DNA of 64,000 nucleotides from Juglans regia. Taxonomy: Eukaryota; Streptophyta; Magnoliopsida; Fagales; Juglandaceae. The DNA lies in the NCBI RefSeq assembly GCF_001411555.2, contig NW_023361600.1, positions 124,001 to 188,000 of the forward strand. The letters are read 5' to 3'. The notes beneath the pieces are model-generated. The model searched no databases. It was given only the letters and a program-made list of their open reading frames with translations, and was not told the DNA's origin. Both the position numbers and the translations under genes were made by a program. Positions 46,449 to 57,375 of the stretch are shown piece after piece. Each line of letters opens with the position of its first letter. The stretch's first letter is position 1.

Positions 46449-48611
46449 GCCCAATTGCCACACTTACCATTGTCGACCACCACCCAGCACGCTGTTTGTC
46501 ACGCCTCTCCTTCTCTTCCGGTGAGTAGGGACTCCCCTCTGTCGCACAGTTTTGGTCTGGAAGCTTGTATAATCTCATATTTCTTTCTGTTTCCATGCCT
46601 TTCTCGAAAAGCCCATGCATGTTTATGTTTTATTTCCCAAAACGGCCCTGTCATTAGGATGGTTCCATATTGGGCATGCTTTTATTAAACCGACTTTGTG
46701 TGGGCTTTGTTTGAAGTATAAGTAATTATATAGAAATATGTATGGATTCAAGTTAAATTATTAAGTATTTTACAACTAATTCCATTAGTAAATAATAAGA
46801 TTTTATTTTTGTTTTAAATACTTTAAAAATGATTTAAGTCTATCTTACTAAATGAGTTTTTGTTGTTTACAGTATTTGAATTTGATATAATTATTTTATT
46901 AAGTTGTAAATTTTAAGTGTAGATAGGCTATTATAGAATTTAACTAATATTAATATGCATTTTTAGAAATAATTTAGAGTTTAACAGTTAGAGAAATTAA
47001 GTGGATATTGAGGATTTTGGGAAGTGATGATATTTTAGGGTTTCGAGAAATTTAGATTTTTAGGAAAATAGGTTACCTAGCATTTCAGGTTTAAGTATTG
47101 AAAAAGATGTTGATTTCGGATATTTATGGAAATTTCGTGGCAATCTTATAGGTGACGAGTAATTTTCATTCATCACTGTTGTCAAGAAATTCATAAAGTT
47201 AAGAAGTCCAAGTAAGCGAAATTTCTATGCTAGACTTTACATAAAAGAAAATGAACTGAGGTTGGTTTATAAAAATATGCATGATATGTTTTTGGAAAGA
47301 AATGTGGAAATAACCTCAGTTATTTGTTCTGCATTACTCATGAGATGTGTATGAAAGATAAAAGTATTTTTGTCATGACTGGTGTAGACATGAGTTAATG
47401 TTGTGCATTCTGTTTTCTGAACTGAGAAAAAGGAGTGAATATGAAAATTTGATAATTTTTGCATGTGATGAGAAAATTGACTGTATCTGTTTTTTTTTTT
47501 TTTTCAAGATGTGAAATGATCTGAATTTGTTCAGTACTATGTTTTGATGTGTTGTGGCATTTGAAAACCTTGGCATGATTTTCTGAAAATGTATTCTAAT
47601 TAAATTCTAATTACTTCTGTTTTGTTCCAATAGGACCCCACCACGGGTGATAATAATGGTATACGGCCTAGTCACGGGTGATAATAGTGACATACGACCC
47701 AGTCACTGGTGATAATAGTGGCATACGACCCTTCCACGAGTTATAATTGTGATTTATAACCCTATCATGGGGGATTAAACATGGCATAAGGCCCAATCAC
47801 AGGTGATAATAGTGGCATATTGCCCTTCCACGGGTTATAATTGTGGTTTATAACTCTACCACGGGGGTTAAAATGGAATACGACACAATCACGGGTGATA
47901 ATGGTGGCATACGACCCTTCCATGGGTTATAATTATGGTTTATCATCCTACCACGGAGGTTAAACACATGGTATCTATCCCGATATGATGCTCGGATATG
48001 ATAAAAATGAGGTCTCAGATTTTGATATGCCAAAGGATTTTTGAATAAGAATGTTTTCTGAAAGTTTCGCTCTGATATTTTTTATAACATGTTTTGATTT
48101 TACATTCTGAAAGCAAATGTTTCTGATTTTGCGTTCTGAAAGTAAATATTTTGTCCTGCATTCTGAATTTTGAAAATGATCATGTTTCCGTACTAGTATA
48201 TGTTCTTTGCTTATTGAGTTGTTGATAACTCACCCCTTATCTTCACAATATTTTTAAGATAATTTTGATGCATTAGCTGAAAGTCAAGAGTAGGAAGTGT
48301 TAGTAAGGTTTGATAATCGTAGTTGAATAAGTGCCAAATGGGTACAAGTATTTATTGGAGCTTCTTATTTAATAGGTTTATGATTTTATGTTGTTTTCTT
48401 ACTTTGAGTTATGGATATTTTCGAGACTTTGTGGAGTTTTTAATTTATTTCATTGAGGTAGTTATTTGGTCTTGGTGAAGGAACATATATATTTGGGTTG
48501 AATAAATGAATTTGTATTTTATGGAGAATTTGGAGTATATAAATATGTTATGGGAGATGGTTTTGGGTTACAAGAGATAACTCTCCAGACCTTTGGAAAC
48601 ATGACGTTATA
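45338..48611 (+). mobile_element. 5' LTR (3.27 kb) of a related long-LTR gypsy element
   Basis: It begins TGTAACACCCAGGCTG and ends GACGTTATA (expected ...CA, now TA), followed by a degraded primer site. It has the same internal order as the two families above: C-rich leader, CT run (about 46411-46445), TTACTCATGAGAT, GGTGTAGACATGAG, stem-loop at 48215-48232, CTCTCCAGACC. It is the oldest-looking of the three by divergence. No 3' LTR is seen; the interior is cut at 49128. Confidence 0.85.
47637..47972 (+). repeat. 31-bp tandem array, 11 units, in LTR
   Basis: Eleven consecutive units of about 31 bp start (C)CACGGG and fall into three types: GTGATAATAGTGG, GTTATAATTGTGG, and GGGTTAAACATGG. 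They recur in the order A, B, C, giving a higher-order period near 93 bp. The related LTR at 25231 has only single A-like and C-like units. Confidence 0.88.
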
Positions 48612-48612
48612 G

Positions 48613-48629
48613 TTGGTATAAGAGACAGG
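48613..48629 (+). other. Degraded primer-binding site
   Basis: TTGGTATAAGAGACAGG differs at two bases from the intact TTGGTATCAGAGCCAGG at 28259. Confidence 0.8.
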
Positions 48630-49128
48630 TTTGAGATTCTGGATACTATAATAAGGAGTTTGATGAAATTTGAGGTTTGAGATTTTGCAGACTCTCTTTG
48701 TTGAGTTTTGGAGATCTGTGGTTTAAAATTTTGTAGATTTTAAGAAATGATTTTCTTGACCTATGGGATTTTAGTTCCGTTAGGCTTATTTTGTGGACTA
48801 TATGAAATAATCTTTATAAGATTTAAGGTCTAAATTTTTGAAGGTGTATATAAGCTTAATCGAAAGCCAGGTTTGAGGTTATGCAGACATTAGGATATGA
48901 AGTTTTGGACTTCGACAGACTTTAGGAAAAAATTTCAAATTTGATGTTTAGAAATCTGCTGATGGAAGAGCCGATTCTTCTGATAATTGAGGTCTTAGAA
49001 TCTATAGGTATTAAGGACTATGTTTTATGAACTTTGAGGTTTTAGATTCAATAGATGTTAAGAATTGAACTCATAACTTTTGAGATTTAGATTCTAAATA
49101 TGTATGTTAAGTTTAAGGCGATATTAAG
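48630..49128 (+). other. Leader of the long-LTR element, truncated
   Basis: Leader-like sequence repeating GAGATTTTGCAGACT/TTGAGATTCTGGA phrases, as in 28276-28560. It stops where a different LTR begins, before any gag. Confidence 0.6.
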
Positions 49129-52100
49129 TGTGAGGACCAAGATTTTCTAGGCTTTTTGTGTATTTTATTTAAATTATTAGATAAGCCAAGAGAGGTGGAG
49201 TAATCCAATTAGAATTGGATTAGACTAGAAAAGGGCCCAAGCCCATGAGTGTTTCAGCCTTTATAGGAAATTAGGGTTGAATCCCAATGGAACTAGGGCT
49301 CACGCCCAACTCAAGTTCTTGCACGCCAGTTGTCATCCAATGGAGCTTAAGCCTTGGACTTGATGAATCTAGATGGAATTGAGGGAAGATGGTGAGAAGG
49401 ATCTTGGGTTTTGGCCTTGCATGCCTACCATAGAAGATCACCCACCTTCTTGCCATGTATCATGCATGCAAGAAGACTTGCTTGTAGGAAGAAGGTTTGT
49501 GACACTTGTAATTATGAAAGAGAGATTCTAGAAGAATAATGATAAGGTTATGGAAAAGTGGAACCTAGGGAAGGCCAAGAGGCCTTGCATGGCAACCATG
49601 GGAAAAGGAAAATAAAATATTCTTGCTTTTTGTCATGTGTCAAGCATGCAAAAAGGAAAGAAAGGATGTTGCCTTGGGAAGGGGCAAGATCCACATGAAA
49701 AGGGAGAGCCACATGCCTAGGGTTTCTAGAAGAAATCTTGGTGGGAAACCTTGAGATGGACGGCTAGGGCAAGGGAGTTTGTTCATTTTTGCCGCCAACC
49801 ATGATCAATCACATGCTTGTCCAAAAGTTTGGTGAAAGGATATCTTCTTGGGAAAAGATAGAGGTTTTGACAACCACTATGCACACACACACACTCCTCA
49901 CATGCCACTTGGCACACATGTAAGAGATTGGGGAAGCTTTTTAGCTTGACAAAGACCATGTAGCCACAAGGTTCATTGAACTAAGACATGAGGTGAAAGG
50001 GTAAAATGGGAAGGAGGTTTCGGTTTTGAGGAAGGAGGCACCACTTGTCCAGAAAGATCTTATTGTGTTTCCAACACAATCAAATGATAAGGAAGTAGGA
50101 AGAGGCCTTAGGGTGGGACGCCATGTAGCATCCATGCAATGAGCCTTGGCTTGTGCAAGAAGCTTGTCTATAAAAGGGAGAGGAGCCAAAAACCCTAAGT
50201 TTTTTAGTCATTTGGTGAATTTCTCTTGAAGTATTCAGTCACCACCTTTCTCTCAAACTTTCCACCATTTTCAAACTTTCCACCATTTTCTTCTCCTCCA
50301 AATACTCTCTATATTATTCTTTTCTCACCCAAACATTATTTGGAGGGTAGGCAAAGCTAGAAGATACTTCCAAGAGGAGAGTCATAGAAGGTACGAAGCC
50401 GAAATCTCCCTTCCATTACACACACACACACACGACATTAAGAGATGAAGTTTCGGTTTTTAGTGAGTTCATCAAGAGCTCATGCTCACACACACACATT
50501 TGAGCTAGAAGAAGTCAGCTCATGTTTTTAGGAGTTTTCCACATGAATTCACGCCTATATGCATACGGCTATATTAGGGTTTTTCTTCAAGGAAGGTGGA
50601 CTCAACACTACTTGCTTGTAAGCATGATATTTCGAAGAGAGAGAGGGTCATGGCCTTAGTGTTTGTTTGTGATAAGGTTTAGTTTATGTAAGATTTGGAC
50701 TTGTGGGAATGGAGGTCCGAATATTAGGAGTCTTTTTCTTAGTATTTGTTTGTTCAGCTTGCTCGTTATCTATTGTGGAGTTTTGTAAGTAAACCTCTAA
50801 CTTGTACTTGGATATTTTATGTATATGCCACGTGAACTTGTTGGTTGTTTGGTTTTATGTGAATGTTTGTGATATTGATGTTTCTTCCATGTGATATAAT
50901 CTCTTCTTAGCATGACTATCTAATGTATGAATAGAATGGCCTGTGGAATTTATTCATGATATGAAAATGGAATAAAAAGCCATCTTAGGGTTCGGATTGC
51001 ATAATGTTTGACTTATATGAATGTTTGCTACTTGATCAAATCTTGTATGGGATTAAGTTCATGAAAATGCTTGTCTTTTATAAACATGATCACTAGCATG
51101 TTGCAGCCACCCATGAAGGTTCATTGTTAAAACTTTATCAAACACATTAGAAGATTTTAAGTTCATTAAAAGTTGATTGGAATGTATATTTTTAAACTTA
51201 AAGGTCTCGACTATTACTATGGATGAGGTATGTTCATTTTGTGATTGATGTTTAATGAGCTAAGACAGATTCTTGGATGTGCTAAGTTTGTATGTTTCGA
51301 CCATTACATAGAAAGTATTGAATATTTATTTCATGTTTGGTATTCAATGCCTTAGAGCTTTTATAAAGGAACATGGTCGCATGTTCTAATATTTTCAAAC
51401 CATAATGCAAAATGTACAAGGATTTGCATGTTTGTGTATCATATGTCTATGATGAAGCTTTTGGCATTTGCATGTCTCATGAAAGTTCTAAGTTTCCACA
51501 GTTCAGGTCACATGCATTGGGATTGTGAAAATCTTTGAAATGAAAAATAGTCTTTTTAAAGGTTTTGTCATGACCCCAAGGGCTAGGACAGGGAAATGTC
51601 CTAGTGGAACTCCCCTGTCCACTCAGAAGTGACTAAAATGGAGTGGTAACCCCTAAGTTGATGAAGTACAGTCGACGAACCTTGAATGGTTCCTAAAAGA
51701 AAAGGATACCAAAACGGGGTTATACCTAAAGCTAATAGGTGCCCTATGGGAAGGCAAAAAGCGAACTGCCGTAATATGAAAGATTAAAAGTAAGACGTAG
51801 TCACTTTGGTCAAAGTGGCCAATGGTTGATGTGGTAACTAACATGAGGAACACACGGTGCATTGGGGAGCCATAAGGTATCCATTTATATGTTAAAAGTT
51901 AAGAAATACCTCGAGCACAAAGTTATGTTATATGAATAAGAATTTAGCTCACAAGTATGTTAATGAATAAGTATGAAAATGAAGAAAAAACATTTTATGA
52001 AAGAAAAGGATTATGAAAGTTATGATGTGCACGATGTCTTCTTGAAAAGTCAAATGCATAAATAAAGTCTCATGTTGATGCATTCATTGTTAAGTTTGCT

Positions 52101-52478
52101 TACAAATGCTTACGATATATGTTACATGTTATTTGTCTACCTACTGAGATTTCTCGAAATCTCATTGTTGTAATTTTCACTATCATTCCCCTACTCATAA
52201 TGGTAGAAGTTGTGACAAGAACTCAAGAGGACACTAACGGGGGAAACGCAAGAGATTAGTTTCCCAGAAGCCTAAGGAGTCTCCATAGAGACGCGAGGTC
52301 TTAGGAGTCATCTCTTTTAGAAAGGTTGGAACTTGCAAACCAATTCATTACGAAGGTGTTGCAGCTTTTTGACCAACTAAGGAGGATTCGGAACCAAGAC
52401 AAGGCCGGATCGGCCTTATTAAAAGACTTATGTTATGGGACCACTTTTGGGATATGACTTATTTTGATAACTTGATAT
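49129..52478 (+). mobile_element. Long LTR-like repeat of another family
   Basis: It begins TGTGAGGACC inside the leader of the previous element and runs 3.3 kb without coding sequence. It contains a TATA box (CTATAAAAGGGAG at about 50168), a transcribed-looking pyrimidine-rich stretch after it, and near its right part a perfect 8-bp stem-loop (52146-52165). It lacks a clear right end because it passes into a gypsy pol tail at about 52479. LTR identity is inferred from these features and from layout shared with 59398-62330. Confidence 0.6.
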
Positions 52479-52725
52479 ATTGGTCCTGATGGGCACCAAC
52501 ATAGACCTAGTCTTAAAGATCATTTAGAAGTTCCAGATGGGCTAATTACAAGGTCAAGAGCCAAGAAAATCAATGAGGCAATGCAATAATTGATGCAATC
52601 CACTTGAGACGAGTTTAGCAAGAGCCCAACATTGAAGATAGCTTGAAGGATGAAGATCCAGTTTTGATTCATTTGATAAGCTATGGAAGAGGGCAACAAC
52701 ATGACTTAAAGGCTTTGGGCACTTG
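52479..52725 (+). pseudogene. Gypsy pol C-terminal tail, copy 1
   Basis: The frame reads GPDGHQHRPSLKDHLEVPD, GLITRSRAKKINEAMQ, a stop, LMQSTWDEFSKSPT, and VLIHLISYGRGQQHDLKALG. This is the Pro/Arg-rich tail typical of the end of Ty3/gypsy Pol. Related copies lie at 55262-55490 (plus) and 57092-57375 (minus). Confidence 0.8.
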
Positions 52726-52827
52726 AAGACTTTCAACTTGTTTAATTCATTTAAATGACTTATTTTATTAGTTTAGAATAATTGGGTTTATTATGGGAAT
52801 GACTTAAGGGGGCCCTACGCAAGGGCA

Positions 52828-52846
52828 TGTTGGAAAAGTTATTATT
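52828..52846 (+). repeat. LTR stub (TGTTGGAAAAG family)
   Basis: Only the first roughly 19 bases of the LTR (compare 55593) follow the purine-rich stretch. Then, at a T-run, sequence of the element's leader begins (TGAGTTATTGTTA, the inverse of 56235-56262). The rest of the LTR is deleted. Confidence 0.7.
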
Positions 52847-53008
52847 TTTTTGAGTTATTGTTAAGGTTTTCTCAATTAAGAGTGAAATACGAGTGGAGTG
52901 TCATTATTCAAGTGTAAACACGTGAGGAAGTGTGTGAGGTTTTCCACTAATATTCTTTTTAAGCAGCACATTACAATATCTCATAGGAGTGACTCATCAC
53001 CAAAGGAG
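52847..53008 (+). other. Gypsy leader sequence before gag
   Basis: Short 5' untranslated region that matches, in inverse orientation, part of the spacer near 56231-56262. It leads into the gag ATG at 53009. Confidence 0.6.
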
Positions 53009-53649
53009 ATGGCAGATAACTCATCATTTGTGTTGCAAGCCATGCCACAACAGTTTGAGCAGTTGAACTTGGTGTTGGGTGAAGTGAGGGATATGATGGA
53101 TCATCAAGAAGCGGTAATTAGAAATCTACAGGACAGGAGAAATAGGAGGCAACGTGAGTCTAGTGTTGAAAATGGGTATGAGAATGAAGAGTATGGTGAT
53201 TCTCTTGTTACCAGGCGTGCACTCAATACACAAATTAAGATGAAAGATACAGAGCAGCAGAGTGAAAATATTTTTCATACTAAATGCCACATCAACAACA
53301 AGGTATGTAGTATGATCATTAATTTAAGAAATTGTATTAATTTGGCTAGCACTACTTTAGTGGAGAAATTGAATTTACCTACCTTGAAACACCCTAGACC
53401 ATACAAGTTACAGTGGTTGAGTAATTGTGGGGAGGTTAGGGTAAATAAACAAGTACTAGTTTCTTTTTCAACTGGGAAATACCTGGATATGGTGCTTTGT
53501 GATGTAGTGCCTATGCATTCTGGCCATATTTTGTTGGGGAAGCCATGCCAGTTTGATAGGAAAGTGATCCATGATGGGTTAAGGAACATGTACAGTTTTG
53601 AAAGGTATGGAAACAATCAAACTTGCTCCTTTAACTCCAACACATGTCC
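53009..53649 (+). pseudogene. Gypsy gag-protease remnant
   Basis: The frame starts MADNSSFVLQAMPQQFEQLN (open from 52898), a short N-terminal gag piece. It jumps to the protease region: FHTKCHINNKVCSMII, ASTTLVEKLNLPTLKHPRPY, VVPMHSGHILLGKPCQFDRK. The gag core and zinc knuckle are deleted. At the protease active site the expected Asp-x-Gly is replaced (MIINLRNCIN), so it would be inactive. A frame change near 53610 separates it from the following Lys/Glu-rich spacer. Confidence 0.82.
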
Positions 53650-54491
53650 ATAGGGACCAACTGAAACTGAAAAGTGGGGATGAGAATGAGAAAAAAAGAA
53701 ATAGTGAGGCCGAAAATGGGAGAGAGAGAAAAATGAGAGATAAAAAAGATGAGGGTGGGGCTGAAACCAGAAGAAAAAGTGAGAACAAGTTGAAAAATAA
53801 TTGTGATTCCAAAAGTTCAAAAAAATAGGAGAGTAAAAGAAAAAAAATGGTGAAAAGGGAAAAGAGAGTGAGAAAAAAAGAGAATGAGGCCAAAACATCA
53901 AGAAAAAATGAGAGTGAAAAAAAAATAAAGAGGTGGCTAAGAGTCAAGAAAAAAGAGTTGAGCCACGAGACGAAAAAGAAAGAGATTGCAAAGAAAAACA
54001 GAAAAACAAAAGTGATTTTGTATGCTAAGGCATTCTTTTATACTAACGAATTTAATGACTCTTTGCCTAGTGTTGTTGTTTCTTTATTGCAAGGATATGA
54101 GGTCAAGATTCCTAGCGGTGTGTTTAATATATTGCCACCTATTAGAGAGATAGAGCATTACATTGATTTTGTGCCAGGTGTGACAATCCCTATCCAACCT
54201 TTCTTTCAAAAACATGAGTCCTCGTCGCACTTGAAGGGACAAGGTAAGTTTAATAGAATGCATGCCAAGTGGGTGCAATTCATTAAGACCTTTCCTCATG
54301 TAATCATGTACACACAAGGTAAGGAAAATTTTATAGTTGATGCTCTAGCAAGAAGGTATGTCCTTGTCATCATTTTAGATGCAAAGTTATTGAGACTTGA
54401 ATATGATAAGAAATTGTATGTTAATGATGATGGCTTGGCTAGTGTTATGGAGTACATGAGAATGAATCATTTGGTCAGTTCTATAGACTAG
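53650..54491 (+). pseudogene. Gypsy pol remnant: Lys/Glu spacer, RT start, RNase H end
   Basis: A very Lys/Glu-rich linker (about 53650-54000) leads to AFFYTNEFNDSLPSVVVSLL and the RT-start phrase LPPIREIEHYIDFVPG. The RT core is missing: the frame jumps to HLKGQGKFNRMHAKWVQFIK and YTQGKENFIVDALARRYVL, the RNase H end. The frame from 53847 to 54491 is open across the deletion, which is therefore in frame. A full element would have more than 1.2 kb here. Confidence 0.85.
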
Positions 54492-54499
54492 ATTGGTAT

Positions 54500-55000
54500 T
54501 TGTTTAAAGAGAATAGACTTTGTGAGCCTACTAGTCTTATGCGTGAGTTCCTTGTGCATGGATTTGATTTGATGAATCAGTTTGGTGTAAAGAATATTTT
54601 AGATGTGTTACATGAACGTTTGTGGGAATATCATTTGCCATTCATTGACATGTTGCATGAACGTTTGTGGAAGTATCATTTGTCATTCATTAACATGGTG
54701 CATGAACGTTTATGGGAGTATTGCTTGCCATTCATTGACTTTGCATATAATTGGAGTGGTCATTTTGGTGTAAGGAATGCTTTAGGTGTGTTTCATGAAC
54801 GTTTGTAGGAGTATCAATTGCCATATATTGACTTGTTGCATGAACATTTGCAGGAGTATCATTTGCATTTCATTGTGTTTGCATATAATTGGAGCAGTCA
54901 TTTTGGTGTAAGGAAGACTTTAGATGTGTTTCATGAACATTTGTAGGAGTATTGTTTGTCATTCATTGAGTTTACATATAATTAGAGTGTTCATGCTACC
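54500..55000 (+). repeat. Amplified minimal integrase units (45- and 48-bp modules)
   Basis: An integrase deletion product has been amplified. CATGAACGTTTG-type starts occur at 54611, 54656, 54701, 54794, 54839 and 54932, with spacings 45, 45, 93, 45 and 93. The 45-bp module reads HERLWEYHLPFIDML. The additional 48-bp module reads FAYNWSGHFGVRNALGVF and combines the zinc-binding start (HFGV..) with the C-terminal FAYN motif of integrase. All modules keep the frame, although later ones have stops (L*EY). Confidence 0.85.
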
Positions 55001-55490
55001 ACTCAATTTTCACCTTTTAGAATTGTTTATAGACTTAATCCATTTACTCCTTTAGATTTAATGTCTTTACCAGTTGATGACAAGAGTAGCTTGGATGGAT
55101 TTCTTCAAATTCTTGAACAAATTAATGATAATGCATATCAAGTGGATCTTCCAGATAAGTATCATATTTCTGTTATTTTCAATGTTACTAACATTTTTCC
55201 CTTTGTTCCAGGTGGAGATTTGAGGTCGAATCATTTTGAGGAAAGGGGGAATGATGTGCGCCAACATGGACCTAGTCTTAAGGATCCTTTGCAAGTTTCA
55301 AATGGGCCAATTACAAGGTCAAGAGGCAAGAAGATCAAGGAGGCAATGCAAGAATTGATGCAATCCACTTGAGACGAGTTTAGCAAGAGCCCAACATTCA
55401 AGATGAGCTTGAATGATGAAGATCTGGTTTTGATTCATTTGATAAGCTATGGAAGAGGGCAACAACATGACTTAAAGGCTTTGGGCACTT
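55001..55490 (+). pseudogene. Gypsy pol 3' end: integrase end and C-terminal tail
   Basis: TQFSPFRIVYRLNPFTPLDL is the end of the integrase core. Next come LEQINDNAYQVDLPDKYHIS and FNVTNIFPFVPGGDLRSNHF (the chromo-like/SH3-like C-terminal region), then the tail GPITRSRGKKIKEAMQELMQ, a stop, and SYGRGQQHDLKALG. About 250 bases between LDGF and LEQIN that normally encode KERFP-type residues are missing. Confidence 0.82.
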
Positions 55491-55592
55491 GAAAGCTTTC
55501 AACTTGTTTAATTCATTTAAATGACTTATTTTATTAGTTTAGAATAATTGGGTTTATTATAGGAATGACTTAAGGAGAGCTATGCAAGGACA

Positions 55593-56140
55593 TGTTGGGA
55601 AAGTTATTATTTTATTGAACTAAGATTAGGGTTTTACTGTAGCGAGTACTGTAGCTGCATAGTAGATTCAGCACTATTCACACAAGGAGCATTTTATTGA
55701 ACTTGGGTTAGGGTTTTACTGTAGTGTGTATTGTAGATGCACTGTAGATGTGGCACTATTCACACAAGGGGCACTTTTGGAAGATGGAGATTTATTTTGG
55801 CTAGGGTTTTAATCAGGTTTTGCTTTAAATACTCTTTGTAGCCTAATTTTAAGAAGTTTATGAAATTTAATAAATTTATTCATTGTAAATTGAGTTTATC
55901 TCCTCTTGTTCTTGAATGAACTTTTATACTTATCAAAGGCAAATCACAACATTTGTGGCGTTTCTCCTTGTAATATGGGTTCTTTAGACAGGTTCTTCAA
56001 TGGGTCTAGATTTTAATATAATCTAGGTTCTTAAAACGAATTCTCATCGTGTCTAGATTCTTCATCCATTGACTTGATTTTGACTTTCTTGGGTGAGTTT
56101 TCAAATTAATTGTGGGTTCAAGGGATTCCATTCCCACGGG
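55593..56140 (+). repeat. LTR of the short-LTR gypsy family, plus copy
   Basis: It starts TGTTGGGAAAGTTATTATTT after a purine-rich PPT region. It contains a tandem duplication of about 82 bp (TTATTGAAC...CACACAAGG, twice) that the minus copy lacks, and ends truncated at TTCCCACGGG before a T-run. It includes TTTAAATACTCTTTG, TATA-like. Confidence 0.82.
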
Positions 56141-56497
56141 TTTTTTTTTTTTTCTTTTCTTTTCTTGTATTTTCACCGACTGATTTGATCAAAATAAAAA
56201 TAAAAATAAATAAAAAAAAAAAAAAGCAATTGAGAAAACTCTAACAATAACTCAAAAAACCCTAGGATAAGTGTGATATACGGTAACCCCTAGAGCAAGA
56301 GATTTCAGCCAACACAAACCCTAGAACAATGAAATTTGGCAGCCCTAAGAACAGTGAAGAAATTCAGCAGCCACCTCTGTTTTGTTTTGTTTTTGTTTTT
56401 TTTTTTTTTTTTTTTTTTGCAACCCTAGAACAATGAAGCCCTAGAATTAAATTTAAAGATACAAGAATTAAAAGATAAAATCAGACTTGATTGGAAA
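56141..56497. other. Spacer of inverted gypsy pair; minus-strand leader
   Basis: T-runs and A-runs flank sequence that is, on the minus strand, the leader region following the primer site of the minus copy (GGGTTTTTTGAGTTATTG is shared with the 52847 leader). Confidence 0.6.
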
Positions 56498-56513
56498 CCT
56501 GGCTCTGATATCA
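56498..56513 (-). other. Primer-binding site of the minus gypsy copy
   Basis: On the minus strand TGATATCAGAGCCAGG follows the LTR by a few bases. It is an initiator-Met-type site with one mismatch to TGGTATCAGAGC. Confidence 0.75.
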
Positions 56514-56520
56514 AATGATA

Positions 56521-56990
56521 TGAACTCGTGGGAATGAAATCCCTTGAACCTACAATCAATTTGAAAACTCACTCAAGAAAGCCAAAATCAAATCAATGGA
56601 TGGAGAATCTAGACCCGATGAGAACTCATTTAAAGAACATAGATTATATTAAAATCTAGACCCATTGAAGAACCTATCTCAAGAACCCAAATTACAAAGA
56701 GGAACGCCACAAAGGTTGTGATTTGCCTTTGATAAGTTCAAAAGTTCATTCAAGAACAAGAGGAGATAAACTCAACTCACAATGAATAAATTCATCAAAT
56801 TTCATAAACTTCTTAAAATGAGACTACAAAGAGTATTTAAAGCAAAATCTAATTAAAACCCTAGCCAAAATAAATCTCCATCTTCCAAAAATGCCCCTTG
56901 TGTGAATAGTGCCGCATCTACAGTGCGGCTACAGTACACGCAACAGTAAAACCCTAACCCTAGTTCAATAAAATAATAACTTTTCCAACA
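56521..56990 (-). repeat. LTR of the short-LTR gypsy family, minus copy (470 bp)
   Basis: On the minus strand it runs TGTTGGAAAAGTTATTAT ... CCCACGAGTTCA with TG/CA ends. It is preceded by a pol tail and followed by a primer site, so this single LTR joins the 3' end of one unit to the 5' start of another. Confidence 0.85.
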
Positions 56991-57091
56991 TGCCCTTGCA
57001 TAGGCCCCCCTTAAGTCCTTCCCATAATAAACCCAATTATTCTAAACTAATAAAATAAGTCATTTAAATGAATTAAACATGTTGAAAGCCT

Positions 57092-57375
57092 TCAAGTGCC
57101 CAAAACCTTTAAGTCATGTTGTTGCCCTCTTCCATAGCTTATCAAATGAATCAAAACTAGATCTTCATCATTCAAGCTCATCTTGAATGTTGGGCTCTTG
57201 CTAAACGCGTCCCAAGTGGATTGCATCAATTCTTGCATTGCCTCTTTGATCTTCTTGGCTCTTGACTGCATTGCCTCCTTGATTTTCTTGGCTCTTGACC
57301 TTGTAATTGGCCCATCTGGAACTTGTAAATGATCTTTAAGACTAAGTCCATGTTCATACCCATCAGGTCCCGTAT
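57092..57375 (-). pseudogene. Gypsy pol C-terminal tail, minus copy
   Basis: GPDGYEHGLSLKDHLQVPDG continues into a tandemly doubled SRAKKIKEAMQ and ends SYGRGQQHDLKVLG. It is in one frame with the hAT sequence upstream, giving a 248-codon chimeric frame (57838-57092). Confidence 0.82.

Noticed and set aside
46187..46524. Frames of about 100 codons on both strands over a CT run
   Set aside because: Again microsatellite and C-rich LTR sequence; no protein similarity recognised.
47637..47972. CRISPR-like regular repeats
   Set aside because: Units are contiguous 31-bp tandem variants without unique spacers, inside a plant LTR.
53579..53947. Hydrophobic Phe/Ser/Leu-rich minus-strand frame, membrane-protein-like
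   Set aside because: It is the antisense of the Lys/Glu-rich A/G tract in the gypsy pol spacer.
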